Shown here piece after piece: positions 20,317 through 32,417 of a stretch of 39,147 bases of DNA (position 1 is its first letter; the number at the start of each line of letters is the position of its first letter). The position numbers and the translations under genes were made by a program. A model generated the notes under the pieces. That model did no database searches, was not told the DNA's origin, and saw only the letters and a list, made by a program, of their open reading frames with translations. This DNA comes from Fonsecaea monophora (lineage: Eukaryota > Ascomycota > Eurotiomycetes > Chaetothyriales > Herpotrichiellaceae): positions 1 through 39,147 of the forward strand of contig NW_019174111.1 in the NCBI RefSeq assembly GCF_001642475.1. Reading direction: 5' to 3'.

Positions 20317-21793
20317 TTGTATCTCACGTCATAGTGTTCGAATCGCGGAGTGCGGAGCGTTTGGAGGTGGTGCACCATCGACCCTCCCCAGAGATAGACT
20401 CGTCTGTCGACGGTGTTCTTCTTGTACCAACAGAGCCATGGGGATAAAGCGTAGTTTTGACGGCAACATAATGTACATATATGTTATATAAAGCCCGAAC
20501 TACACCTCGTTCATTACCACCAACACCACGAATGGCCTCTGTCAATAACGCGTCGACATGAATTGCCGGATTGGGATAAGGCGGAGTCGCTATCAGACCC
20601 TTAGCGTCTTGGCACTCGCTGCCATACATGCCTAGCTTTGCACATACATTCATTCCTATCAACTACCTACCACCAGGTAGTCTTGGGAGCCGCGGAATAC
20701 CATCCTCCTGGGTTATCTGATGTTACGCTTACACTGCTCTATGCAGACTCCCAGTGAGGTCAAGTCACCGCTCTGTGCCCGCCCCCATCTGGCTGGTTAG
20801 ATGAGAAATTACGCGTGTCTCTCCTATCATGGGTGCCAAAGGCTTTAACCCTTAGGACGGATGGTGCACCCACCAAGGTGAGTATGCGATGACAACGGCA
20901 ATAGTGATGCGTGATTCTGCCGCTCAAGAGTCAAGCCGTCAAGCGCATATATCGCCGAGTAGTTGAAAATGTTTCGGCAAAAGCACCAGGTCCCCTGAAA
21001 AGAGCAATTGTTGAGCGCTGCTTCTGGCCACGTTTTCACCTGCTCGTTTCACATTGACGCAACCACTTCGGTGGCCATGGGCAGCATCTCCTGAACCGGG
21101 CTCAGATTGCGTACCGTACAAGCCTGGTTATATTTCTGCCGCGCGCTAACAGAAACATGAGACCTGACCTGCAACACAACAGTCGTGGGTCCGATGAGAG
21201 AGAATCTACCCTGTTCCCTTGCCTTTTGATCCTTGGAACCACTGACCACTGTGTTACCAGCCGCTTCCTGGGCGCAAGCGAGGAACCTACTCGAAGCCAC
21301 AAGTAACGATTTTATGATACGACATCCAACCTATCAAGTCAACGAAAGGACGCCCATGGAATTGCTTTGTCGATCGACCCCAAGTGCTTCTCCGATTCAG
21401 GAAGCACTGTGTGTATATTCTAACCAAAAATCAAGAGACTGGTCCCTTTGCAAGGAATAGGCGTCGACTTGAGACCTCTCTAGCGGTCACCTCGACCCAT
21501 CATGCGGCCGAGTTTTTGTATCCCTGCAATGGCCTAGTTTGATTCACCCCTACTGTGAAGGTTATGCTGGATCAGCCAATGCCACAAGCTACAGAGTTCT
21601 GGCGTATGCACCGTTGTGCCTCAGCTGAGTCTACCTTGCTTACTCAATAGAACCGATGCTATCTCGGCTCATGGTATTTGAGCATGTGCTACAACTTCAA
21701 ATCACTTGAGCACGAAGCCACAAAAATCGCCCTGTTCCGCTCTCTTTTTCTTTTGCCGCCATCCAACGGTGCGGCATATATCAATTCTCCACC
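20317..21793. other. Intergenic region, no gene seen
   Basis: 1.5 kb between the hybrid regulator and the GHKL gene. A 7-nt inverted repeat, ACTACCT/AGGTAGT, occurs near 20664-20683. No coding signal or tRNA was recognised. Confidence 0.55.
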
Positions 21794-24700
21794 ATGGACA
21801 ACGAGTTTTCCGCCTTCTACGAAGAACTGTACCAGAAGCCATTGGCAGAACCTCAGAACGAACAAGACGCCCAAAACATTCTCAGTTGTATCCTAGCGCG
21901 ACACGGTAATCTCAACAGCGAAGATGAGACTCTGCTGCAGGGAACTACCTCGATCCTTCACAGAAAGGTGACTATGATCGCCCGCAATTCACGCAAGATT
22001 CTCGCCCAATTCACCAAAGCGTAAGATAACATCCCATCGAGATGTGCTGGCTTGGTCTTGCAACTAATTCCCTGAAGCATTTCGTGCCAGCTTTACGACG
22101 ACCCCTTTAGATTTTTCTTCGAACTCTTGCAGAACGCCGACGACGCTCAGTATCGCTGGACAACCGATGTGCCAGCGATCCGCCTTACAGTGAACCCAAC
22201 CGAGCTCATCGTTGATCTCAACGAAGACGGCTTTTCGTTGTCGGACATTCTGTCCATCTGCAGCACCGGTCAGAGCTCCAAAGCGCTCAATGAAGAATCC
22301 ACGGGCGAGAAAGGCTTTGGGTTCAAAGCCGTCTTTGGCATTGCCCATCGAGTGCACATCAATTCCAGACTATGGTCGTTTCGCTTCGAACATCAGCGAC
22401 ACGAGGATGGGATTGGTATGATCTCGCCAAAGTGGGAACCAAGGGAAACACTGCCCACCAGCGTGCGCACGCGATTCCGACTCGAATACTCCTTGTCTGA
22501 CCAGGGCAGCTTGTCCTCGCTGTGTGCGTGGCTCGAGGCACTGCCCGCGAGCATGATCTTTGCGCTGCGGAGAATTAAGAGAATCTCGATCTGTTTCCAG
22601 AACACAGAGTGCAGAAACTATTCGATCAACTTCGAGAAGACGTCTGAGGACGCTTTCCAGACAACAATTCGCTCTCAAGTAGGGGACAGGACCGAGCAAC
22701 ATTTATATCGGACTTTTACAACGACGAATCATAACATGCCAACACAAGCTGAACGTCCGTGGTCAGCGTCAACAGTCAAGATTGGTCTCCCCGTGACTGG
22801 GGAGAATCGCGACATTCCACACTTAACCCCGGGTGGGCAGTACGTTCTGGCGTATCTACCCGTTGTCCAAATGCCGCAGCTGCCCTTCGTGATACAAGCC
22901 GATTTTATTTTGACGGCCAGTCGTCAAGCCGTCAGTGATAATCCCTGGAACAGGGTGTTGAGAGATTTGGTTGCTCGTCTGTTTGCTGGCGCTATTGGTG
23001 TTGTTGCCGCTGAACGTAGCCAACTCGGATTCAAATGGCCGGTTTACGTTCCAGTCCAGCCACTTGGTGGCTTTTGGCAGCCATTGCAAGGGCTCATCAC
23101 GACATACCTGGCACCTTTGAAACTCTTCTACTCCAGAGAGGGAGACATGTACCGGGCGTACGAGGTTCGAATGGTCCCTTCTGACATTGTGCATGATAAC
23201 GAACCGTTGCTCCCAGCAACAAGCCAAAGATGGTGGCGTTTTCTCTCAGCCGGGTACAAAGACTCGCCAACATCGACGTTGAATCTCCTGGGCGTCGGAC
23301 ATGCTACATATGAGGATGAGTTGGCCCTCTTAGATGATGCTATTGCATATCCCAATGCATCGAAACTTCGAACTGTGCCACTACAGGACGCATGGCACGA
23401 TTCCTTTCTGGACTTCATCCGACGGGCCATGGAAGTGAATGGTGCAAGGTATCAGGTCGAGATCAAGAACAAGAGGATAGTTCCTGTTCGCGTGCGAGGC
23501 GGCCTAGAGTGGTACACACCAAACCAAATGAGCTATTTCCCAAATCTTGTGGATGAAGGTGCCGGTATCGACCGAGTCCAAATTGAGATGCCAGGCGGCC
23601 TTGACTTGGTTGTCCTCCATCCGGACGCTGCGAGGAATCCTGCCCGACACATGGTGTACCAGTCGCTCGGAGTGGGCCACTGCCCGCCTGTTGATTTAAA
23701 CAGGGCTATTCTGAGTTATCAATACAAGGCTGGAGATAAGTTCGCCTCGGACTTACTCAGTTGTCTGCAGTTGCTGTTCTGGTTCTCGCACATGTTTTTA
23801 CCGTTTAGCGAGCCTCCGCGACTCGTGGCCCTAGCCGGCACTGGAGGATACAAATCAACCAGAGAATTGTTCATGCGTTCACAACAACCATATCATGCAG
23901 AATGCCTTCTGCGCTTGCAAGAGAACCCGCAACACGGCAACCATTTTCTAGACGAATCCTATCAGGCATCCCCAATTGCTACGAGATCTCGAAACAATCT
24001 CACGTGGGAACAGTGGCTTTCCCAAGTGGCCGGTATCAGGTGGTTTCCACCACTGAATGACGGAGACAAGTTGCACTGGATGATCGAAACCATTCGTACC
24101 GAGAATCCGACCATATTTGTCCCTCTTCTCCAGCACTATTGGCTGCAAGACTATGCAAGTGTGTGCAGATTCCACGGCAACATCAAGGTCGCATTGATGA
24201 AGAGTCAGGTGCTCTGTCAGAATGGAAAGTATGAAGAGCTCTATCGAACCTGGTTTCCAACCCGTTTCATCGTCGAGTCTGTCCGGTATTATGGCATTGA
24301 CCCAGTCTTCTCAATTCTCCAACTCCCAGAGTCCACCGAAGACTACGTAATCTCACAATGGTCATCCTTGAGTGACTTGGGCGTCCGGTCAGACGCGAAC
24401 CTGTCCTTTTACAAAGAGGCCTTGTCTCTCCTGTGCGCGACAGGCCAAACACCACTCGGTAGTGTTCAGGGGCTAAACTACTTGTATCGGAATATGGGAG
24501 GCAGGACCACACTTGCAGAGCGACAAACTCTCAAGGTAAGTCGAGATTATCCCTTTGCTCTTTGTTCTTTATTCCCGCATCTTACCGACAGTGTCTCAGA
24601 ATGACTTTGTCGAGAAAACCTGGGTATGGGATCCAATCGGCAGCAAATGGCGCACTCTTGGTGAATGCGTCTGGGAAAGTGCAATCGAGCTGAAATGCAA

Positions 24701-27302
24701 ATTTGCTCTGATTCCAACGTACACAGCGTCCTTTGTTTCTGAATTGTTTCAAACGTTGCTGGAAATTGGGAACGTCACCGTGTCTTGCTTAGTCGATGAA
24801 CTCGAGTACATGAAGAAGCATTCTCCGACGGAATTGGACGAGGAGATTCTCGATCGTGCTTCAGCCCTCTATACCTTGCTCAAAGGTATGGTTCAAGATG
24901 ACGCCCATAGGAAATGGATTCGGTGAGCAAGTTTTGATTATCCCAAACGAAGTGACTAACACCCTATTGAGGTCGGCCTTCAAACAAAATGATCTCATCT
25001 ACAACAGGAGCAACGGTTCCTGGTTAAGGTCGAGCTTGTGCATCTGGCACGCAACGATAGACATCGGAAACCATGTGCCCATCGCTACCATGTACCCGGA
25101 GTTGCAGGAATTCTTCGTGGACACTCTTGGTGTCAGCACCGTCACGAGTGGCTTCATGATGAAACAGTTGGCCGCCGCCGCCACCCGGCCACAGAAAGAT
25201 GTCAATGAAATCAAGAAGCTCATGTTGTCGACCTCCCAGTCGCTCAGCGCCGACAATCGATTGTCGGAAGTCGAAAAATCCGTCGATTCCCTATTGCAAA
25301 GCCAATTTCTGCCCTGCAAAACCCCCCAGACAGGTGATATTATATTTCGGACTACATCCGAAACCTTCTTTATTCTGGACAACCAGTACTATGGGGAGAA
25401 ATTCAGCGGCAAAATCTTCATGCTGGACTTCACATATGAGCAGCTGATATCTTTGCACGAGCTCTTCAGAGTTCTTCGCCTTGACGACCGTTACTTGACC
25501 CGACACGTAGGCCCCAAGACCTCTGCTGACGGTATCGAATCGGACATTTTACTGACAGAACAGTTTCGACTGTGTGCATATGCTATATCATGGTGAGCCT
25601 TACTTTTGAGAAGGAGTTTTGTGTCAGGAATATTTCTAATTCTGTGTCAGTTGCGCCATCTCGCACCGAAGCACTCTATACTCCAACCAAAACACACAGA
25701 TGTACAATGATCTCGTGTCCGCCACAGTCCAAACATCGGCAGATATGTCGACCAAGGTTGTGGTTGTACAAGACAGTGTTCCTGTTGAGGTGGTGGCTGA
25801 CAGGCTTTCGCTTGTCATTGAGCAGAACGACGCTGGACTATCCATCACTCTCCCTAAGGACAAAGTACAGAGAATGCAGTGCATGCGAGGTCAGCTGCCT
25901 GGGAGACTCGCGGAGATGTTGAACATCTACGACTCCCGGGGCGAGAAGCAGCTCTATCGGATCCTCAATGAGCTCGAGTCCGGCACAGACGACATTCTGC
26001 TCCAAGAAGATATTTCGCGTGTGTCGTGGCTTCCCGAGACTTGCCGTCCCAACCCTACGCCACCAGCTGAAGAACTAGAGGGTACATTTCAACCACAATC
26101 GGCGCATATCTTCCATGGACAGCCTGAAGGCGTCCAGATATCTCTGGTGAAGTTAGAGGAAGTTGAAAGTCCCACACGAGCCATGGGTTCAATCGCGGCC
26201 AATAGTTATCCAGACCGGCCTTCACCACTATTCAGAGCCCTTCCAGCAGCCAAGCCTACCCATGCCACAGAGGCACATCTGTATTGGCTAGTACTCGAGC
26301 ACGTCCCTAGGCAGGCCTCTTCTTTCAGGCACGTGGATGGTAATGATACAGATCCCACGTTTTCGAGAATCACCAAGACTCTCGCAACGTTGAGCCTCGA
26401 AGTCAACACGATTGACCCTGCCAAGTACCCGGAGCTGTTTGGAGGTGACTTTTCGCTCAGCAAGTTCAGAGTGGGCGCCGCCGGGGAGCTATTTGTAAGT
26501 TGTACAGCCTCGATCCAGGAGAGTTCTATCGTGTCGGATTCTAACGCATCTTAACCCGTGCAATTTGCAGGTCTATGAGATCCTTGGAGCTCTGTTACCA
26601 GGAACACTTGGACTCGACAACTGGCAGAGCAAGATTCGACACCTAGTCCGGGCACATAAGCAATACGAGCACGTCACGAGATGGACGCAACGAGAGACGG
26701 CGGACATGATGTATTCGGACCAGAATAACTCGCTCCGCACGTTGTTCCGTACAAGACCGCTTGGAGATGTGTTTCCTGACTGGGCTCCTGATTGGCTTGC
26801 AGCGGACGACGAGAACCCGGTAAGTGTGTGGTCGGGTCCCTTTTTCGAGGATTCATGCATGTCAATCGTGAGGATCCCCGAGGGCTGACACGTCCAAGCA
26901 GCCACTCGAGTGGCTTTTCGAAGTCAAGACGTCGCTCGGACCATGCGAGACGGAATTCTACATGAGTCCGCATCAACACGACTTGGTGAGTTTGCCATGC
27001 CATCAAACCCAGATTCTTTACCTTCTCGCAAGTCCCTTCCCCTTCCAACGTCTACCAGAGAGTTGACGGCTAACTCGATATCTGCGTTCATGCTGGGGGG
27101 GGGATAGATGCGCAACCTCGGCGACACAAAACACAACGCTCCTCGCCGCCAAGTATATTGCATCGTGCGCGTTTATAACCTCCTCTCCAACCAGATCGGC
27201 ATCAGCTTCTTCATCGACCCCTGGCGGTTCCGCGAGGGGCGGCTGGAGTTTGACACGACGGACAAGTGGAAGGTCACGGCATCGCGCGCGAAGTATTGGT
27301 AG
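21794..27302 (+). CDS. Giant GHKL (sacsin/NO VEIN-type) ATPase with C-terminal DUF3883 (1666 aa)
   Basis: Eight exons: 21794-22020, 22078-24535, 24600-24922, 24972-25592, 25651-26494, 26571-26819, 26902-26985 and 27108-27302. The start sits in CACCATGG. After an N-terminal helical part, residues 76-300 form an HSP90-like GHKL domain. The N-box is FELLQNADDA (Glu91, Asn95, Asp98), the G1 region is VDLNEDGF (122-128), and the G2 lid is GEKGFGFKAVF (152-162). The NExGF and GEKGxGFK forms are typical of the sacsin/NO VEIN branch. The middle ~1100 residues have no domain I recognise. The end is a DUF3883 domain: GAAGELFVYEIL (1485-1496), then WLFEVKTS with Glu1581-x-Lys1583, then FFIDPWRF. The E-x-K motif resembles PD-(D/E)XK nucleases. 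ATP binding is likely; nuclease activity and biological role are inference. Confidence 0.88.
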
Positions 27303-27615
27303 AAAGCCGTCATGCACCAGGAGACCTAGGACAGGATATATGATATTGCGTTGGCGATATTTGAGCCGAGCCGAGCGGACCATCGATTCGTTCTTGGGCT
27401 ACCAAAGGGTCTTGAACTTGGGCAAGTGCTTGGTATCTATGTATGATTAGATCGCATCTCTGTGTCTAAGTAGTATGTAGTATGACACATTCATATTTTT
27501 TTGGGCTGTCATGCCTCGAAAGCAAAAGCATGACCCAATCCATCCATCCATCATTTACTGGGGAACCCCGACATGTTTTCCCCTCCGAGAAAATATGATT
27601 GGAGGCCCATTTCCA
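27303..27615. other. Convergent 3' region
   Basis: Between the stops of the GHKL gene (+) and the permease (-). It holds only the ATCC repeat. Confidence 0.6.
27538..27553. repeat. Short ATCC tetranucleotide repeat
   Basis: About four ATCC units, downstream of the 3' ends of the GHKL gene and the permease gene. Confidence 0.6.
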
Positions 27616-29425
27616 TCACAAGGTGAATCTAAAGTTCGGGTCGCCGAGCAGAATCCTCTCGCCCCGATCTGCGGCCTTGTTGCACCGGCGGAAGTAGACG
27701 GACATGATCGCGACGATGACGATGACTAGTATGCAAGCCCTATTGTCCACACACACCCACCCACACACACACATGGGGTATTAGCCATGAAATATCCCAA
27801 AGTCTCTAGAAGGGGTATTGGGGATGAACAGTACGGACAGGACGGGGATTGGACGACTTACACAATACAGGCGATGAAGCCGGGGTAGTAGTTTGGCGCG
27901 TCTTGAGACCTGAAGATCAGAGAACCGATGATGCCGCCGATGCCGCCAATGGCGGTCAGTGCCGCGGAGCAAAAGGCCCGGCGCCATTGGCCGCGGATAT
28001 TCGTTCCCTAGGGCCAAAAGAGTATGAGTCGATGTTGATACTAGGGAGGTCCTAGGTCCTAGGTATGTGGGTAATGATGTGGGGGGGGGGGGGGGGGATG
28101 ATTTTACCTGGTATGCCATGATACTCGGGATGGCGCTGTTGGCGCCTGCGACGGTGACAAAGACGCCGAAATACCGGACCCAGGGGTTCTTGGCCCAGCC
28201 CATGATGGGCAAACCGGCGAGACTGACCAGGGCGAGGGTGACCAGGACGGGTCCGCGTGTGTGGTACTTGTCGCTGTACCACCCGGCGATGTACATGAAG
28301 ACGGCGGCGAAGAAGTACGGCGGCGCGGTCAGGCACTGCGACTCGGCGAGGCCGAAGCCGAGCGTCGACCGAAGCACCGTCGGCAGGGTGAAGGCGAACG
28401 CGTACGCCAGGGTCGTGACCAGCATCAGCAGGAGGGGGAAGCCGTAGATGTACCACTCCGTGGCGGGCTCGAGGAAGCGCTTGATCGTGAAGGGTTCGAG
28501 GGAGACGTCGGCACGGTCGGCGTTGAGGCGCGCCGTGACGAAATTCAGTTCCTCCTTGGTCAGGAACTTTGGGGATGGTTTGGTCATTTCTTCGTCGGGG
28601 AACTTGACCATCATCACCACGGCGATCATGGCGAGGGTGACGGTGATGAGTCCTTCGAGGATGAAGATCCTAGAAAGAGACCGAGATGTCAGCCTCCGTC
28701 ACTTTTTCTCATCCTTGCTATGGGAAATGTAGCAATTGCATGGTGGATCCTTACCACCGCCAGCCCTGAAGCCCACCTGCGCCGTCCGCTTGCATCAGGC
28801 CGTATGCGAGGATCCCAGAGCATCCTGAAGCGCAGCTCCCGATAAGATAGAAGATGGAGTATCTCCTGGCACTCTCGACTGTAACATTTGGTGTCAGCAC
28901 TGGCCACGCTTTTGTATGGGGGGGCTTACATCGAGTATACCAGGTGCTGAGGAGGTACAAGCAACCGGGAAAGTAGCCGCTCTCCAGCACGCCAAAGATC
29001 AGCCTCAATCCCAACATGGTCTGCCAATCGTGCACGAAGCCGATGCCGATCAGCAAGCAACCCCAAAGAAAGCAGATCAAGGGCAAAAACCATCGCGGGC
29101 CCATCCTGCGGCACACGACGACCATCAGCGGCTGGAAGAGGATGTACGTGATGAAGAAACACATGTTGGTGAGGTTGTAGCCGTTGCCCTTGACCATGTC
29201 GAGGTCCTCGGTCATGCCTGCGATGGCGGCCGACGCGAGGTTGGACCGGTCGAGCAGGCAGATGGCGTACATGGGGCCCAGGGCCGAGAGCAGACGCCAG
29301 TCGATGCGATGGCGCACTTTTGCCGCATACTCGGGATCAAAGTCGCCGAGTTGGTCGGGTACCGACACGTCTGCCGTCTTGGGAGCTTCCACTTCGTGCG
29401 CCGAGACCTCCTTGATGTCTGCCAT
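27616..29425 (-). CDS. MFS permease of the DAL5/allantoate (anion:cation symporter) family (483 aa)
   Basis: Five exons: 29425-28930, 28878-28755, 28669-28108, 28007-27862 and 27739-27616. Introns are 51, 85, 100 and 122 nt, and all phases agree. The joins recover family hallmarks: STWYTR+FESARRYSIFYLIGS, GWRW+IFILEGL, and NPWVRYFGVF leading to AYQ+GTNIRGQWRRAF. Early motifs such as LLSALGPMYAICLLDRSNLASA and the C-terminal CNKAADRGERILLGD are typical of fungal DAL5-type importers of carboxylates, ureido acids, vitamins or amides at the plasma membrane. About 12 membrane segments can be traced. The third intron carries a 17-nt C run (G on the + strand), and the fourth a CA/CCCA repeat. It diverges from the SDR gene across a 1055-nt region with two copies of a shared element. 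Confidence 0.88.
28081..28097. repeat. 17-nt G homopolymer inside a permease intron
   Basis: An uninterrupted run of 17 G on the + strand (C on the coding strand), close to the donor of the third permease intron (28107-28008). Its length is likely to vary between reads or strains. Confidence 0.85.
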
Positions 29426-29963
29426 GCTGATGGGGGTGTGTAGGGCTCCAAAAACAAAAACAAAAAAGTAGCAGCAGCCAGGGTAGAGACAGCAGAAATA
29501 GTGTGAGCGTGGGGAACAAGGTCACCTGCTTAGGTCGTAGAAGATGTGAGAGCCACGAGCAAAAGAGGGAAACAGAACCCATGATATATCGTGTCTAAAA
29601 ACCCTTCCTTCGCTTGGAGAAAGTGTACCTCGTTTGTGGAGGCCGGGCGGGGAGATCGCCAGCCTTGCCCAGACCTGGGGGGGAGGGGGACGATGGACAA
29701 GATTGCCCACAGATGCCAGAGTCGACACGTCTGGTCACTTCACTCCACATTATCAACGGCATGCCAGGCCAGGGTTGCCGTAACAAGCTCAATTTTTACA
29801 TCGCCGTTGACTTGAAAAGAAGTCTCCAGGGGTTGAGGGGTATTTTTGCTGCCTTTTCAGCGACCTTGTGGCGGACGGAGAAACATCGTGAGTCGTGATT
29901 GAGGCGATCAAGACCCATAGTTCCCACATTTGGATTTCTTGTATACTGTCTAGCGCTGCTTGG

Positions 29964-29986
29964 CGGGGGATCTAGCACACCGCCGG
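29964..29986 (+). promoter_or_regulatory. Shared CGG..CCG element, copy A
   Basis: CGGGGGATCTAG followed by CACACCGCCGG. It matches copy B at 19 of 22 positions and lies in the divergent permease/SDR promoter, 539 nt from the permease start and about 495 nt from the SDR start. The CGG and CCG ends, 16 nt apart, suggest a dimeric Zn2Cys6 binding site. Confidence 0.6.
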
Positions 29987-30160
29987 AAGAGAGGTATGGA
30001 GAATGAACCTTTTAGCTCTAGCGTGACTACTTAAGCAGGCTAGCGATCGGCTCTATCTCCAATGGGCCAGCAGGGCCAGTCACTGTAAAGTCTATGACTA
30101 TACCTCGGCAATCCAACACTCATATCCTCACCAGATGTAAACCGTTGTCCCTTTTTCCCT

Positions 30161-30182
30161 CGGGGAATCTAGTAGACCGCCG
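30161..30182 (+). promoter_or_regulatory. Shared CGG..CCG element, copy B
   Basis: CGGGGAATCTAG followed by TAGACCGCCG, 16 nt between CGG and CCG, 299 nt upstream of the SDR start codon. It is in the same orientation as copies A and C. Confidence 0.6.
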
Positions 30183-30480
30183 ACGACGAACGTGGAGAAA
30201 GAAAGTCCTTTTGGCTCTACTCCAACAAACTCGACCAAGTCCAGTGAGCGCCATCATGTCTTTGCCATCTCCGTGAAGCTTGCAACACGTAGTTATGCCA
30301 CGGTAAGTCCGGCTCAGCAGTCGCACAGACGCCTATGAACTTGTGTGAGATACTCTCTCTTTCCCCGGTGCGATTCTTTCTGTCGCTTAGAGAAAAGCAA
30401 GTATATTAGACTACCACGACTGCTCTCCACCCAACAGCATTGTGGTTTTACAACAACAGGCTCTTTTCGTGGCTCCAACG

Positions 30481-31604
30481 ATGCCCTCCAGATATCGACA
30501 AATAGACCATGACCCGGGCCTCCTGGCCAGTTTAGGAGGGAAGACGGTCATTGTCACAGGAGGCGCGGCGGGGATTGGAACAGCGACCGTCAAGCTCTGC
30601 AACAGCAACGGTGCGAATGTGGTCATGGCAGACCTCGAGCACACCCGGTACGCCGCGAAAGCTGTCGTGGCCGACTTGGCGCACCCGGACAAGGCACTCT
30701 TCGTGCCGGCCGACATTCTCGACTGGCGGCAGATGAGAGGCGTGTTTGAGAAGACGGTCGAGAGGTTCGGCAGGGTCGACGTCGTTGTCGCCAACGCCGG
30801 CACCATGGAGTCCGCCATGGTCCTCGATCTGGACGACACCGAGGCGGACGGCTCGCCCAAGGAGCCCAGGGAAGCATACAAGGTCATTGACGTCAACTTG
30901 AAGGGCACTCTGAACAGTAAGTCGTCTTCGCGAGTCAATGTGCAATCAAACAGCCATCATGTATTGACCCGAAAACTACGACAAAACACAGCTCTGAAAC
31001 TGGCAATGCACTACATGAACAAAACCGCCACCCCGGCCACCCCGGGCTCGATCGTCCTGATAGCCTCGACGTCGGGCTACTTTGGCAGCACCGGCGTGTC
31101 GGCATACATCGCGTCCAAGCATGGCGTGGTCGGCCTCCTGCGCGCGGCTCAAGTCGAGGCCAGCAAGCGAGGCAACATCCGTGTCAACGGGGTGGCCCCG
31201 GCGTTTACCCCGACGGCCATCACGGCCGAGTACTCGCAGAGGTGGAAGGAGACGGGTCTGGAGTCGAACACGGTGGAAGATGTCGCCGGCGTGGTTGCTC
31301 AGACGGCTGTTGACGCGAGGCTGAAGGGCGCGTGCGTGCTGGTAAGTTCTCGGGGGGGGAGGGGTTTCTTGTCTTTTGATGTGAATGAGACAGTTTCCGT
31401 TCCGGCCAATGCTAATATTCGTGTCCTCACTAGGTCGCAGGGAAATACAGGCGCGAAATGGAACAGACTCGAGCGGCTTTCGCAAATGACTGGATAGGCG
31501 AAGATCTGGCCGGGGTGTTGTCAAGTGGCGCAAAGTTCTTCGAGGCAATTGGAGGATACCCTCTACCGAAAAGGGTTAACCTAGGTCCAATACAGCACAT
31601 GTAA
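30481..31604 (+). CDS. Short-chain dehydrogenase/reductase (318 aa)
   Basis: Exons: 30481-30916, 30992-31341 and 31434-31604, with introns of 75 and 92 nt. The start is the ATG at 30481 (MPSRYRQIDHD); upstream codons in the open frame are not ATG. Motifs: cofactor loop TGGAAGIG (26-33), Asp51 after the second strand (suggesting NAD(H)), ANAG with Asn105, Ser171 in IASTSGY, and Tyr184/Lys188 in YIASKHG. The last exon adds an unusual tail of ~55 residues (VAGKYRREMEQTR to the end GPIQHM), longer than the basic SDR core. It probably oxidises a hydroxyl or reduces a ketone in the cytosol; the substrate is unknown. It is divergent from the permease and co-directional with the aldolase, which suggests a place in the same catabolic route. 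Confidence 0.88.
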
Positions 31605-31822
31605 TAACATCATGTTCAAACAATCTCGTCCATTGTAGGCATCTTCTCGAACTTCACGTGTACGAACTTATGAGAGACTCTGCGTATCCCCTAACTTGCC
31701 ACCACCTCTCAGTCGGCAACGAGAGCTTCCTCGCGGACCAAGACTTATTTAGGGGGTCGCTGGCGGGATTTTGCTGTTACACACCCTACAAAACGTACCC
31801 AAGTACAAGATCACGCACGCAC

Positions 31823-31846
31823 CGGGGAGTCTAGCTGACCTGCCGG
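31823..31846 (+). promoter_or_regulatory. Shared CGG..CCG element, copy C
   Basis: CGGGGAGTCTAG followed by CTGACCTGCCGG, between the SDR stop and the aldolase start. One extra T makes the CGG-CCG spacer 17 nt. It shares the GCCGGAA right flank with copy A. Confidence 0.55.
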
Positions 31847-32101
31847 AAATAACTGAAAGATCCACAGATCCGCAGCAAACATCACACATGACTCGTTGGG
31901 TGTTCCATGACAAAATGAAAGGACGTCCGCGGAGTCTGGAGAAAGGAGGTCCTGGCTCCACTGTCTCTGCCGGGAATGACTCGTCTCTCCGGAGCACTTT
32001 GAAGTCTCCACGGCCTTTGGAGGACCGGCACAAGTGACGGGCTAGGGTCGACCGAAGAGAAAAGGGAAGGTTTATGGCTCTGGTTGGCCACATTAGTGAG
32101 C

Positions 32102-32126
32102 GTGGATGTGGATGTGGATGTGGTTG
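32102..32126. repeat. GTGGAT hexanucleotide repeat
   Basis: About four GTGGAT-like units, roughly 300 nt upstream of the aldolase start. Confidence 0.75.
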
Positions 32127-32417
32127 TTCTAGTTGGAAGTCTTGGATGACGGCGCCTCCGCGTCTGGATTGTATTGTACTGTAATGTTTGTCCACGATTC
32201 CCCGTATCATCAATCGTCACACAGCGGAACTTGGACAGCCCAAACAATATCAAAACTCATCTGGTTTTCCTAGTTCTTGAGGCAAGAAGCCCGCTTCCCG
32301 TTTATCACCCAGCAAAGCCTCATCGTCCAACGACTTGGTCTAGGCAGAAGAATCTCGCCATAACCACAAATCCGACGAAGAAAGAGTAGGCATAGGCAGA
32401 CCACCGTGGCGAGCATT

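Larger units (their letters stand above)
29426..30480. promoter_or_regulatory. Divergent promoter of permease and SDR
   Basis: 1055 nt with copies A and B of the CGG..CCG element. No gene is supported in it. Confidence 0.6.
31605..32417. promoter_or_regulatory. Aldolase upstream region
   Basis: 813 nt between the SDR stop and the aldolase start, with element copy C and the GTGGAT repeat. No gene was recognised. Confidence 0.55.

Noticed and set aside
20330..20350. GTTCGAATC, resembling a tRNA B box
   Set aside because: The bases on either side do not pair as a T stem, and no acceptor or anticodon arms could be found.
28052..28845. Long frames opposite or shifted against the permease exons
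   Set aside because: The sequences are Arg/His- or Glu/Gly-rich shadows of GC-rich coding DNA, with no family match.
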